Shown here one piece after another: positions 12,690 to 26,300 of a stretch of DNA of 64,000 bases. Source of the stretch: Kudoa neothunni (Eukaryota > Cnidaria); the NCBI GenBank assembly GCA_964304625.1, contig OZ199838.1:10168001-10232000 (forward strand), read 5' to 3'. The notes under the pieces were generated by a model. The model saw nothing but the letters and a program-made list of their open reading frames with translations, was not told the origin of the DNA and made no database searches. How positions within the stretch are numbered: position 1 is the first letter of the stretch; every line of letters starts with the position of its first letter. The position numbers and the translations under genes are program-made.

Positions 12690-15600
12690 AATGATGCCTT
12701 GGTTTACTACGAAATGAAATTCGTATGCTTTCTTGGTAATCTTCATAACAAAAGGGGGACTGGAGAGAGGAAGTCAACGACGTACAAGAATGATTGTCCA
12801 TTTAATATCGTACTCTGGGCGAGCAATGATGACCAATTTCTGAAAATTAAAACATTAAATATAGAACACAACCATCCATGTAACGATTCATTGTATAAAT
12901 TTTTGCTCGACCAAAGAAAAATTGATTTGTCAGATAACAATATATCTGAATTAATTACACTTGGGCTAATAAAATCTTATACAAACTAAATTATGCCAAG
13001 AGACCGGTAAAGTTGACATTAAAATCACTGCGTAACATCAACACAAAAAGATTAGCTAATATTGATGTACTGAAGCCCACAAATCTTCTAGCTCCGAATT
13101 ATGATTGTAATGTTAAAATTCAAAAAAAATCTGATAATGTTGTTACTGGATTGTTTTTCATCGATAAACTAATGAAAAGAACTCTAACGTTCTACCCCAA
13201 AGTACTTCCGGTAGACGCAACATACAAGCTTCTCAATTCACGATAATTTTTAATAATTATTTAGCTAGTATTTAAATGAGTTCCACGTATGGTTTTTTAG
13301 AGCACCATTGTATTTAACTGTTGCCGTTGATTCTATTGGGGAAACGCATGTAACTTCGGCGTGTATAATTTTTCATAATGACGAGGAATCAGTGAAATGG
13401 TACATGAACCAAATTTTGGAAAGTTGTCCTGTACTCAAGGAAAAATTGTGTACAGTTACAACAGACAAAGATACAAAACTTAGGAATAGTGTAAAAACAA
13501 TTTTTCCAAATGCCCAACTTTTTATCTGCATGTTTATTGTTTTGCGAATATTTCGTAGGGAATTTTCAACATTAAAATATAATATATTATCAGAAAATCG
13601 AAATAAAATATTTCATTTGTTTAACAAGATGATTAGAGTCAACGATAAGATTGAATTTGACAAAATATGCTCTGAGTTGGTCGATTTAAATAATGTCAAA
13701 CGGACGGAATATTTTCAAACTCGTTGGCTGCCAATTTATAACTAATGGATCTTTCCTCTAAGTAGCGCGCAAAAAATTTATGGAAATACGCCCAATAATA
13801 GATTGGAAACTATTAATTCAAAATTAAAAAGCATTGTAAAATGATTTTCAACAATGAGTGACTTTTTTAATAGATTCTTTTCAACCATCTATTCAATGCG
13901 TATTGAACGATACAATAAAATTGTGCAGTAGGTAACCTATTTTCCGTAGTGACCGATTTTCGGTAACTAAGGAGTTTCTTCCATTAGAATATTGTTTTAA
14001 TATTTTAATCCATATATTTGATTTCATTTTTAGGTTTTGATAATAATTACAAAAATTTTAAAAATTGAACATTTAAAAGTAGCGGTTTTCACATTATTAG
14101 CGTTTAACCGCTTTTCCGTAACTTTTCAGCGCTAGGCGGATTTAGTGATGTGCCTTTTTTTACATTTATGTCTGAAAAAATTAAAAATGAGGAAATAATA
14201 AGACAAAAACATAAGTGTATTGATTTGTTTTTAAAGTATACTAAACAGGAGTGCAAAAATACGACTTTTGGTAAATTTTAGCTCCTTTCTATTACTACTT
14301 TAGATACCATCCTGATTAGGAAGAAAGATATAGTTTTTATCTTATAAATTGGTTTGGCTACCTCAGAGAGAAAAAATTTTAAACAGTATTCAAATAACGA
14401 CATCGATACTATAGTATGTGATTAGGTGAATTATTTGAGATAAAAAAATTGAGCTATCTGATCATGATATCATATATGAACCAAAACAATTGACAAAATA
14501 ATTGAACCTAAGCGTAGTAACGATCCATGATTGTTTCGTGATTTTAAATCGCGATTTATTTTAAAAATATCATTGCTTATGGTGATTTTGCTTATGTTGA
14601 CTAAGGTTTTGTAGAAAATTGGTAATCTAAATTGAATGACTAAATCAAAGGTAACAACGATGGCTGTATCAATAACCTTGAAGAAACTACATTATTTTAC
14701 TAACAACATAGAGATCTATTATTTTTAATTCTATGTTTCGTCGAGAGAAAAAAATCTAAAAAATAGTTACAGTTTCGCGACGTGCATCTACGCCAGGAGG
14801 TTGCATTGAATCTCTTGTGATTGGAAATCACAAAAACCATGTTGTTTTAAAAATGCTAAATAAAACATTTCTTGTAAAATACAAATCAAAAAGGAAAAAA
14901 ATGGATGACTAGGGAATCATTTAAGAAATATATTCCTAATTTAACAATCAATTCAAAACGACGTACAAGAAAGTTTTTCTACTTCTTAATAATGTTACTT
15001 GCCACGACAAAATTCATTTATCGAGTATCTCTCTTATATCCTTTACAAAAAATTCAACTAGCGTTTTCCACTATTAGACCATGGAATAATTTTCTTATTC
15101 AAATCAAATTACAAAAATAATTTAATAGAAAGCCATATTTCTGCAGTTAGCAATAATATAAATACATCCTCCCAAAGTATGCTTCAAACATTGTTCCTAA
15201 TTATAAGTAATGGGGCGGTGTTTCAAAGGATATTGTATTTAACTGATTCAGAAAATATGAGTTGCATGCAGCCGATAAATACAAGCGTTCATTAAATATT
15301 AATTTAAGCAATAAAGAATTCTAAGCTGAAAATTCCGAGATTTTTCAAGAGGAAGTCATTATGCCTACATCAAAACACTTGGACGAGCTTGCTCCTTTGA
15401 TTGCTGAATCTGCGGATTCTGAAACCGAAGATTTAGGAGTGGAAGAATTTATATCAGAAAAAGATGTAATTAAATTTTTAAACAAGCAGAAAAGATATAC
15501 GATAGAGAGGAATTGATTATCTGGACGAAATAATGAGTTAAGATGATAAAATTACGACATACGTCTTTAAAAATATGAATAAAAATAACATTAAATAACA

Positions 15601-16150
15601 TATTATTTCAATAAAAGGAGATGAATGTATAAATTAAATCAATTTCTTTAAAATAGGCGTATCTTTTTATTTTTGCGTGCGCAGAAAGTTACGGAAAATC
15701 GGTTACCTACTGTATCATTATTGTTGAAAAGTAACCAAATAAATGATCCGAATCCAGTTAAAAAAATTATACTTTGAATTATTGACACCTTTCGCGTTTA
15801 AACTTGTTAATGAAGAAATTATGTCGATGAAATGTGTTAATGATCCTATAGGGGAGTTAGTACGTGTTCCTGCAACTTCAGGAAATCATGATTTACCCTG
15901 TAGACACATTTTGTCTGCCAGAGCATTGTACCTGGAAAATGCACTTGAGCCCTCACTATGTGGAGAGAGATGGACAAGAAAATATGCTCTTGAATATATT
16001 CAGGAATCTATTAACATAAATGCCTCTACAGAGAAAACTCAAAACTCCAGAACTGTTGACAATAAATCACGGACTAAATTGAAGACATATAACGCACGCT
16101 TTAAAAAATGCATTTTTCCATGCCAACAAATTTGCGATAATTTCTGAAAA
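12690..16150 (+). mobile_element. Mutator-like (MULE) transposase remnant, split by a nested insertion
   Basis: Four plus-strand blocks line up with one MULE transposase. 12699-12989 is a DNA-binding region with a CPFNIVLW...IEHNHPC zinc pattern. 13013-13246 ends LPVDATYKLLN, holding the first catalytic Asp. 13308-13745 begins YLTVAVDSIGETHVT and carries TTDKDTKLRNSV, the second Asp region. 15743-16147 is the SWIM zinc finger (LPCRHILSAR, then LCGERWTRKYALEY). Frame breaks lie between blocks 1 and 2 and between 2 and 3, and a stop follows PIYN at 13743. A pogo-like element interrupts the gene after IERYNKIV. The terminal repeats of the MULE were not found. The copy is dead and older than the insertion in it. 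Confidence 0.85.
13926..15712 (+). mobile_element. pogo/Tigger-like element nested in the MULE
   Basis: Inverted ends CAGTAGGTAACC(T/G)ATTTTCCG face each other at 13926 and 15712. TA follows the right end; the left flank is now TG. The 1787-bp interior has a plus frame at 14905-15120 resembling the catalytic core of CENP-B-like transposases (WMTRESFKKYIP), but the usual LLLDN block is frame-shifted and the Asp codon reads as Asn. A decayed copy. Its end is related to that of the element in GPN1 intron 3 and to the single end at 40341. Confidence 0.75.
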
Positions 16151-16189
16151 TCATTGTGGAGAATTTTATGAAAAATTTATTCTGTTGAT

Positions 16190-17060
16190 AAAATGATTGG
16201 AAGATATCCCAAGGAATAAAAATAATACAAAGTTGGACTTATAATGCATTTACTTGATTCTGGGAGGACGATAACATTGGATAATTATTTCGCATCATAA
16301 AAACTTGCTTAGTATCTGCAAAAAACACAAAATTTCCATTCCTAGAACGGTTAGAAAAAGAATAACGTTTATTCCTCTTCTGTTTCTCCCTTATAAATCT
16401 CAAGAGCTGTGTTCCTCTCAATTCGAACTCCATAAGCAGTTTACTCTATTATCTCATGTGCCTAAAAAAAATAAAGCGGTGATCCTTTTGTAATCTGAGC
16501 ATCATACATGTTGTGTAAGATCGGAGTATCATTCAGTATCACAAGCTATCTTAGAATTCAACATTAAAAAATGTGGGATTGACATAATGGATCAATATGT
16601 TTCATAATATTCCTTGAAAAGAAAATCTAGACGTTGGTATTTTGCAATCTTTTGTCAAATGCTTGATGCAGCTGCTTCTAATTCTTTTGTGGTTTTCATA
16701 AAGAATACTCCTCAATATTATAAAACAAAACCGGACACTCTATGATAGACTTTTTTGTTGAATCTATCAATATCATTCATCAAAAATCCCCAGGAAAAAA
16801 ATATTTAAAATCAAAAAGCAACGTGTCATCCACATGTATCGCGATCCTTAGAAACTGTATAATACAATCTAGAAAAAATTTGTTTATCAAAGACGGAAAA
16901 AAACTTAACGATCTCAAAGAGCGGGCTGTAAAATTTTTCTTGCTAATACTATAAGAATAAGTAACACAGTTGCGCTCTATGTGAAAGAGCAATTTGCAAC
17001 GAACATTCTTGTAAAATATTAACATGCGGAGAATGTAATCGAAAACGTGGGTAAATATAT
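16190..17060 (+). mobile_element. piggyBac transposase remnant (C-terminal half)
   Basis: Plus-strand pieces read in the order of a piggyBac DDE domain: GRTITLDNYFAS near 16260, SQFELHKQFTLLSHVPKKNK near 16410, GIDIMDQY near 16575, and KRKSRRWYFAIFCQMLDAAA near 16620-16680. The cysteine-rich C-terminal finger CALCERAICNEHSC...CGECNRKRG ends at about 17053. There are several in-frame stops and no clear TTAA-flanked ends. It abuts the MULE 3' end directly. Confidence 0.8.
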
Positions 17061-17269
17061 TGGAATTTACACTGGGTTAATGTTTGAAAGGTCCCCGACC
17101 AGCAAAAAAATCTCATCGACGCACCTGGCAATTCTCAAACAATGTTACCTGACATTGTTGTCGCCGAGAATTTAAAAAACCTCACTTTTGAGAATATTTG
17201 TTAGTTAAAAATAATCAAGTTGATTTAGTTTACTTTTTACAAGGTTATATCTTCTACCGAGAGAAAGAG

Positions 17270-17960
17270 TCAGTGCTTGTGGCGCTACAATGAAGCTTAC
17301 TCCCAGTAGAAGGTACAGAAGGATTTAACTTTAGTTGCTACGTAAAAATATGTCGAAAAGAAAAATAAATTCGATTTGGATAATTAATTATCGGTCAAAA
17401 CAATCATTATATAAAATATTGAAATAATATATTTTTGGAGCGAAGGAGGTTTTAATGAAAAAATGTGACATAAATATATTGCAACGGTCGTCGATTGCAG
17501 AAATATTATGAGAGATATTTTCAGGAGTTATTTTATTCGAAGCACAATAAAAATTGGAGGCCCCATAATAAAGGTTAAGATTGACGGGAGTCAACTCTGC
17601 AAAAGAAAATTCGGAGTAAGGATATTCCTATAAAATCAAAGCAAATGAATTGTTGGTAGCGTAAAGAGGAATAGGAAGGTTCTTATGGTTGAAACCGAAA
17701 AACTGGACGCCTATACTCTTGAAAACATTATCACCACCTATGTCGAAAAAGAATCCATCATCCACTCCGATGGATGGCATGGCTACAATTCTTTAAGTGC
17801 TATGGGTTACACTCACGAGATTACAATCCATAAAAAGGAGTTTATATCGTCTGGAAGTACCCATAACAACAGGATTGAAGGTATATGGAGCGCGTTCAAA
17901 TGAAAATATCAAAATATGACAAATGACGCAAAAATCGATGATATTATCATATAGAATGTT
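17270..17960 (+). mobile_element. Merlin-type (ISXO2/IS1595-like) transposase remnant
   Basis: The frame at 17685-17903 reads VETEKLDAYTLENIITTYVE, then SIIHSDGWHGYNSLSAMGYTHE, then STHNNRIEGIWSAFK. This is the core of the ISXO2-like DDE domain used by Merlin elements, with the HSD Asp and the NRIEG Glu. Upstream, IGGPHNKVKIDGSQLCKRKF near 17555-17605 matches the first catalytic stretch, with two stops between the pieces. Terminal repeats were not found. Confidence 0.8.
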
Positions 17961-19485
17961 GTGTTGCTTTCGACAAATTCATAAGACCATAGTTTTAGAA
18001 CAAATTATTGATGTTATAATTTATAACTTATAAATTAAATTTATAATTTTTTATAACGAATGTTGCAATTATTCGGAAAACAAAAAGTTCATTTGTCGGA
18101 TATTTGGGTCCCCGTTTTTTTATGACATTCGGGGAGCATTCTAGACATTAACCCTTAATCTGCGAACACAATAAGGTCTCGACATCGCGTAACTTTTCGT
18201 TGGTACCTGTGCTGCGCACGCATGGTCACACAATCTATCTCTCCGGTAAGTTATTCCAGTTTGGAGTATATAGTTCGTTTTTTAGTGTATTATCACCTTA
18301 ATTTATTCAAAGATTAAAATTTAATAATTCCACGTTTGCTTTGTCTTAAGAACCCATTTATGATTTAATTAACCTTCCGAGCGTGTCAAAATTGCATATG
18401 CATTTTATGTAATTAATACAAAATAGCAATAAAAAACAAATTCTAGCTTATTTGATGATATTTAAAAATATATTAAATTTTGGAAGAATAACAATAGTTG
18501 TCATCATTTTAGAGAATTGATAACCCTCAAAACATTCCCAATATTCGACATCCGACATTTGTGTTTAGATCTAATGGGTCCCCAAATACTCATAAGGTTA
18601 TAAAACATCATGGAATGTTTTTTGGTAGAAGGAATATCTAAAAAACAGGTTCTAATGGGTTCAATTAGGAATTCTATGATTCTTATTTATTAAATTCAAA
18701 ATTATCGAAAAAAAATCATTTTTTATTCACCTTAAAAAAGTTTTTGACGTAGAGATGCACGCAACATCAAATATTTTGGTATACATTAGGTGACAGCTCG
18801 TGCGCTTTACCACTCGTGGGCACCTTTCATGATTTGGCGACTTACACGATACTGTTACTAATTAAAATCAATGGAATAAAAGCATAACAATTATAATGAA
18901 TTATTAAAGCCTTATTTTTTTGTTTTAATTCGCTGTAAGTAAGAATTGGTTCAAATTTACGACTCGTGGGCATTATGCTTAAAAATTAAGTTGCCCAAAT
19001 GATGGGCCTTGGGCACTCGAAGAGAACCAGGTAGCTTCGTTCTTTGGAAGATAAAATGGATATGATGGCATATTATGAATGAATATCAAATGGAAAAAAC
19101 AGAAAAACTAAACTTCTCAATTATTTTAACTTTAAACTTCTATCCTCTTTAAATAAGATTTTGGGTAATAACGAATCCATTATAAAGTCTCATAATGGAA
19201 TGAAAATTACAAATAACCACAAAACGTTTAAAAAATTTATTATTTCTATGAATGAAAATCTAATTTATTTGTACGAAATGTACAAATTTTTCAGAAAACT
19301 AACTTATCAAATGTTATCTACCGCCATAGATCTAGAAATGACGATTTAAGATTCGAGAAAGTCAGAGCTTTACCAGCAATATATTAGTAGCTTTTTGAAA
19401 GCACAATCCAACTAATAAGTATGATAAAAACTTTTGGTTATATTTTATTGTGTATATTAATTGATCTTATGGAATTTATGTATAT

Positions 19486-19487
<2 letters not shown>

Positions 19488-19521
<34 letters not shown>
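19488..19521. repeat. TA microsatellite
   Basis: Uninterrupted alternating T and A, about 17 units. Confidence 0.95.
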
Positions 19522-19524
<3 letters not shown>

Positions 19525-19919
19525 TTTATCTTGATTACTAACTCTTACTCCTACTTCTCTTGAGTACAGAAAATAATTCATTTGTTACACAACACTTCCT
19601 TAAGATATAATGATTCATTAAGAAAGCTTTCTATATGTTTTTCTTTTGAATCGTCCAAACCTTATGATTAAAATGGGAAATAATTTTGATTGTAATAAAA
19701 TTGGATATGTGAATTGCATTTATTATTTTTTTAAATTTTTGTTTCCACAAATTAAAGTCAAGCATCGACTAGATTAATCGCATTTAACCTTTACATCATT
19801 GCTATAAAAAAACTTGTTTTTATTAATATCCTTTTGAGTATAAATGCAAACAAAGTATCAAATACAAGAGACTAAATTGCGAGTTACCGCAATAAAATGT
19901 TGCTATGTTCGCATGCGTC

Positions 19920-19977
19920 GTGACGGCCAGAGGGCACCTCGAACCCAATTCTCATTTTAGTGCCCTCGAGCCGTCAC
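19920..19977. repeat. GC-rich hairpin
   Basis: GTGACGGCCAGAGGGCAC (19920-19937) pairs with GTGCCCTCGAGCCGTCAC (19960-19977) except for two adjacent positions, around a 22-base loop. It stands out from the AT-rich surroundings. It could be an RNA hairpin or a fold-back repeat; on the minus strand the loop contains GGGTTCGAG, like a T-loop, but no tRNA cloverleaf is present. Confidence 0.6.
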
Positions 19978-20296
19978 CTGCTGTATTCCGAACAAACTAC
20001 AATGTCGTAATTGATTAGCACCCGATGCTGTAATAGTCTTTGAAAAGCTCCCCTTCATCTTAGTTCCTTAAAAACATGAAATCTTACATATATATTTTCG
20101 TACAATTTTAATACATTACTTGCTTTTGGGATTCCTTCAAACTCATAGGTTGGAATGAAGATAGTAACGAAAGATTGCGCATAATTATTTGATTAAAAGT
20201 ATATGGGTTTAAATAGTTACAATCTATGAAAAATAATTTCTGTAGATTTGACATAAAAATCATAAAATGCAAACACGATTTTAGTATATTTTGGCA

Positions 20297-20312
20297 TTTG
20301 CGCGTGCGCAAA
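20297..20312. promoter_or_regulatory. NRF-1-like palindrome upstream of GPN1
   Basis: TTTGCGCGTGCGCAAA ends 34 bases before the GPN1 start codon. It is one base from the NRF-1 core TGCGCATGCGCA. A similar site lies before NKAP. Confidence 0.45.
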
Positions 20313-20346
20313 GGAAAACGCCCTTGTGTCGTTTCTTGTTTGAATA

Positions 20347-23300
20347 ATGTCACATATAGATACTATTGATGTGAATGAGAATGAACAAAATTTTATAAAT
20401 CAGCAATTAAATGATTTAAACATATCGTCGAATAAGCTCGAAAAAAAGACGGAAATCCCCTCGAATTTCACTGTTGATGGTAATATCTAGTGATATCTGC
20501 ATAAATAACTTTGTTGGATTTATAAGACATTATGATTTTTCTTTAGAAAAAAACGATTCGGTATGTTTGATAGTCATAGGAATGGCAGGCTCTGGAAAAA
20601 CGACATTTATTCAAGTACCTTGAAGAATTTGAGTAAATATTTATTATGAATGGGGGTTTAATTTTAGAGACTTGTGTCGGAATTGCATGCTCAAAACAAT
20701 AAACCCTACGTTGTGAATCTCGACCCGGCCGTCTACAAAGTTCCTTATCCTGTGAATATTGATATAAGAGAAAGTGTTCGATTCAAGCAAGTTATGCAAA
20801 AGTATAAATTAGGGCCGAATGGTGCCATTGTTACATGTTTAAATTTGTTTGCTACAAAATTCGACCAAATTTACGATATCTTGGACTCAAGAAAGACTCA
20901 ACACAAGTAAATTGATAAGCTAGCGCGAAAAATAATATTCACCTTCTTAACACATAAATAAATAAATCAGTTTTGGCTGAAAAATGATTTAAAACTAAAC
21001 TAATCTTCGTTATTATCGTACTAACTAATTTGATTACGCAGCTGCACTCATGTGTAGAAATTATTTTTAATATTAAAACTCCACCTTCGATCTTATAAAT
21101 TTAATTAATGAAATTTATGATTTTTTATACCACGCATCTATAAAATTTAAGAGATAAGTCTAGCTCTGCGTGAGTTATGTTCGGAAAAACGCTTTAAATC
21201 ATGGGGGTTTCAATTATTATGCAATGTTTTGAGCCCGCGTCATGAAATAATTCTTTACAATATTTATGTTACATGGTTATCGAAAAGGACGTTATTGAAT
21301 CGTATTTTTGCATTACTCATAGAACTGGTTTCATTTTTACGGGAGCGATAATTTCAGCTAGCGAATTATTTTTTTGATGAAAATTTTATTATTTTATTGG
21401 AATATATGATTGGTAAATTCAATACCTTCAATCGGCTTAATCTATAGATACAAAGAGGTGGTGTTAATATAATCGAAACTAAAGAAAACATGATAGCTTT
21501 CCCTCAAAAATTAATTTTACTTAAACTTAATGTAGAAAATGATAAATTCGTGAGTAATCATATTAAAGAACTATACAACATAAATCTGAGGAGATTAATG
21601 GGTTCACAGATGTTTTTTTATGAGACGAATTGAAACAATCAGTTGTTTTACATTTAGATGAGTTAAAAAATCGTCTGTTGAATATTTTTTCCAAAATTAT
21701 CGTGTTTAAAATAAGAAAGTCATTATTGTTTTCCGTTCGCTTTAGTAGCAGATATAAATTTTATATACAGTCAGTGACCGGTTTTATGTACTTCGGTGCG
21801 CCCGCAATACAATGAAAATATTCAATTGTTTATTCAATAACGTTATTAGAATGCGAAAATTGGGGATAGTATAGTGTTTAATCATTTTTTAAATGGAAGT
21901 AATCAGTTATTTTTGATTGAGTAAGGTTTCTTGAAATTATGTTGATCGTATCTTCTAACGAAGCTAAGATGGCTGATCGATCATCTTTATGGAATTTGTA
22001 GAATATTTTTAACTCCTTCAAATAAACAAAGCGTTCTGACATGATATTGGATTTCTTTCCAAAATATCAATTTTTTCACAATTCGCTTCATCACTATAAT
22101 CATCGCTCTCTACATAAAGTTAATATATATAAACTCGAAAATTTATCACCTAAAGCTGAAGACTCATCGAATTTTTCAGAATATAGGGTCTGGACCATAT
22201 TGATATTCTCTATTGAAGCTTCGTCGGCAATCATATCCTCAATTTCTTCTTGTAATATATGTGAATGAGTTGTGTCACATATTTCAATAAACTCTTTGTC
22301 GGGTAATATCAAAATGCTGTTAGCTTTGACAGGGGCCCTTTGCCGAGATGAAAACCCAGCTTTTTGAAAGCAATGTATGATGGTGGATACGCTTACACAT
22401 TCCCACGCTTGTTTAATCAACATCATCGCATCTAAAATGGTTGGCGGAGTTGGTTCTAATCCCACCTCAATACATGGAATATATTTTTTAATCATTTTCC
22501 TCTTAAATGCACATTGAATGAGTGAATAATCCCTTGATCAAGGGGCTGCAATAAACTAGTGGTATTTTTGGGTAAAAATATCAGCTTTATGTTACTGAAT
22601 AGTTTTTTTTGGTGAGAGGTTGCATTATCTAAAAAAATTAGAACATTATTATTTTTTGTGAAAATAGAATTGATTTTAGTTAGATATCTTAGGAAGATTT
22701 CACTAGTCATCCAAGACTTCTTGTTGGATTCATATAAAACTGGAAGGCTATTTATATTTTTAAAGCATCTGGGCTTTCGACTAGGTCCAATAACCAAAGG
22801 TTCAAGTTTTTCTCCGCTTAGCGAAGCACCGAACAAAACAGTCATTCGTTTTTTAGACTTTCTTGTTCCCTTTGTATGACTTTCTATGGAGCTTACATAA
22901 CTTTTACCTATAAAAATATGCAAGTATGACAAATGAAAAAATATACCTCATTGTTGCTGATAAAACAACGCGGTTTCATCTATATTATAGATACAATCAT
23001 CACTATATCCTTCACATAAGTTTTTAAATTGAGAAAGCCATTCAGAACTTGTACATGGGTCAATGTCAGCCGCTTCGCCATGGAAATTTATTTTTTTGAG
23101 ATTAAATCTCGATTTAAAACATCGAAACCAACCGTATGTTGCATTTGATGGTAAATTCTTTTCTCTGGCAATTTCGTTTCTCTTATCAATGATGTCGGTG
23201 GCAGTTAATTCAATTTTCTTTGATCGCACCCAGCATATCCAATTATAGACACATTCATCGAGGGAAATATTGGTGCCACCATTTAGATTTTTCCTATTTC

Positions 23301-26300
23301 TACAAACCAATCCCCCTCAAACATGTCTATAATTTTCTCTTCATTTTTTAAAATACCATTAAGAGTGGATATTGTTGATATATTAAAATGTTTTATAGTA
23401 GCAACCTTCGCACCTCTTAAGGTGATTCCATGAAAATATTTAATAATTTTATATTTCTCTTCAATTGTTCTATTCTTAGATTTATTTTTATTAGCCATTT
23501 ACGTCACTTTTATGAAAACTATAAACCAATTTGGTCAGAAAAGATGCGTAAAATCGGTCACTGACTGTATTTAGATGAAACAATTAATCTTTAGAAAAAA
23601 TTCGACGACAATTATTCAACATATTAACATTATCAACTTTTTGGTGTAGAAATATCATGAACCTTTCGTTGATTGCAAAAATAACCCCTAATCTAATCTC
23701 CTGAGTTGTGTCAAATATATCTATACGAACAATTATTTTCGATCTTAATCGATATTAAAACGAAATAGACATGATTGTGACAGCGATATGAGAGTAGCGT
23801 TAGCCAAAAATGAGTCTGAAATTTCAAAAGTAATGAATAAAAAGCAGAAAATTTTGCGATGCTACATTCTTAATTTAACATTTGTTTGAATAATATTTAT
23901 ACGTATTTTGCACTTGATATCGGACGCAGAAGATGCTTAACATTGGTTTTCTCATCTAAGTATAAAATTTAAATTTTAACTCTCCATTGAATGAATATTA
24001 TATATAAATTAAATATTTGTATTTTCAAAGGTGACAAAAAAAAATTTAATTAAAAACTACCATAAATGATTTCAATTCTGAATTTATATATAGAAAATAT
24101 ATCTTTAATGATTTTTTGGATATAAATTGTTGAGACACTCACTGGGCAATTTATAATTGTTGAACTCTTCATCATTTTGGTCGTTTTATAAAGCAATCAT
24201 TTTTGATTCAATTATTGAATAAACAATATAACTAACTGATTCTATCTAATAGAGTACGATGCTATTGTTCTATAAGTTTATTTTTTCGTTAAGTATCTAT
24301 TTAATATTTTCATTTTAAATCGATTGGGGTATTGTTTAAATTTGAAACCAATAAAAAGTGTGCCAAATTTTTAGGATATATGTAAATATAAAGTTCCATA
24401 CGTACACTCGCTGATACACACATCAATAATTCGTTTAAATAAATGTATAAAAGTTTATTATGTTTTAATTAGAATAATAATTATTATGTGTGAAAATGTA
24501 TTTTTACTTTGAGCGATAAATCTTGAAATTTATTATCAGAACAAGGAGAGGTTCGATGAAGAATTCATAATGGCCCTAAGAGTTGGGCGAGGTCGAAATT
24601 GTTGAGAATCACTATTTAATATGCCAGGGGTGGCGATACTTGCTTAAAATGGAAGTCGCATTTAATGAACTCTAAATTTTTTGGAGCCACCAGGAATAAA
24701 AACTATATTTTGGAGTTTGTTATTATATTTATACTTTGTCTAAAGTTTTAATTAATTTTAAATTCCAGCATTCTTATTCATGATAACTGCATGGTCCTAT
24801 AACTATCAAAGTATCCAAATAACATTATGAGCAAAATTTAATGAAATAATAAGCCATATTTAAATTTTTCAAGAGCCGCAGTTTGGACACCCCTGTTATA
24901 TGCCGTATACGCATGCACAACCTTCATTTCCAATCATCGTAACTCTCATTTATAGACTATAGATTAAGTTTATTTTCAAAAGTCTGTTGTAATTAATTAT
25001 TTCTTCGTGATTATTCTTTTCGGGCTATAAGTGATTAACTACAGTTGATATTACACTCTAGGGATTAAATTTGCACGTGTCTATTTGAAAATATTCAAAT
25101 TTATGTTATTTTCCCCAAGAAAATTGTTTAATAATGTAAAAACTCTTTTAACGTATAATAACGAACCACTACATGGATAAATATTTGTGCTTTTATATTT
25201 GAAAGCATCTTTAGTTTTAAAGAAAAGAAAATAGATCTCAGAAAGGTCATTTTAATCATTAGAAAGGAATAATTGCGTAAATTAATTCATTTAATTGCAT
25301 TGAAATAAATTAATGCTTAAAATTGACGTATTAGTATAATATGATAGGATGCAACTTCATGTTTGCAGTGAATGAGTATTTAATGTCATCTATAAATACC
25401 CCATTTCATTGTACATCACAATAAATCTCATTTCCATGTGTAATAAATGTTTGGTTATACTGAAAGGTAATAAATTATCGCTTTTCGTCAACTGCTAGTC
25501 ATTTTGAGCAAAAAATTGTAACGATTATTGGATTAACGCGAACAAGATTAGAGTTTTACAAATGGATAGTCATCTTCTTGTAATAATATTTTCGATATTG
25601 ATGAATATCACTTATACGTACATATGTTACCCCATTAGGAAACAATATTATGCGTTAAAATTTTACATCACTCCTGATATTGATTTATATTTGATTTGCA
25701 CTATTTATTTAGACACATGATATTTGACACACCGGGACAGATTGAAGTTTTTACGTGGTCTGCCAGCGGTTCTATTATCAGCGATTCGCTGGCTACATTA
25801 GCACCTACCGTGATGGTTTACGTGATTGACGCCGAGAAATCAATGAGCCCTACCACCTTTATGTCAAATATGTTACATGCGTGTAGTGTGATGTACCGCT
25901 CCAAAATTCCTCTGGTTATTGTACTGAATAAGGTGATTAACATGATAACGTGTATGCCTACAGTTCACCTAATTTTGTACACTCTGTGTGTGTATAGATT
26001 GATATTTCTGATTACAAAAAGATTGTTGGTTGGATGAGAGATTTTGAATTGTTCGAACAGGCTATAGACAGCTACAATAATGAGGAAAATTCCCCCTATG
26101 TGATGAATTTAGTACGCTCGTTAAATTTAGTATTGGACGAGTTTTATTGCCAGCTCAATTGTGTTGGAGTGTCATCGATAACTGGCGAAGGGTTCAGTGA
26201 ATTTATTCATAACACCATCCCGCATGCAGTTAAAGAATTCGATACAATTAAAAATACGAAATTATCTCAAAATCATGCTCACGACAAACACCAACAAAAT

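Larger units (their letters stand above)
17961..20296. other. Gene-free stretch before GPN1
   Basis: No exon chain seen. TTAACCCTTAATCTGCG near 18147 looks like a single piggyBac-type end without a partner. The short motif ctcgtgggca recurs near 18814 and 18965, with a related gggcac near 19010. A TA microsatellite and a GC-rich hairpin are listed separately. Confidence 0.35.

Noticed and set aside
14905-15120. Open frame as a host gene
   Set aside because: It lies between the inverted ends of the nested pogo-like element and matches the transposase core, so it is transposon sequence.
19920-19977. tRNA gene
   Set aside because: The GGGTTCGAG loop resembles a T-loop, but no acceptor stem, anticodon arm or D-arm can be drawn.
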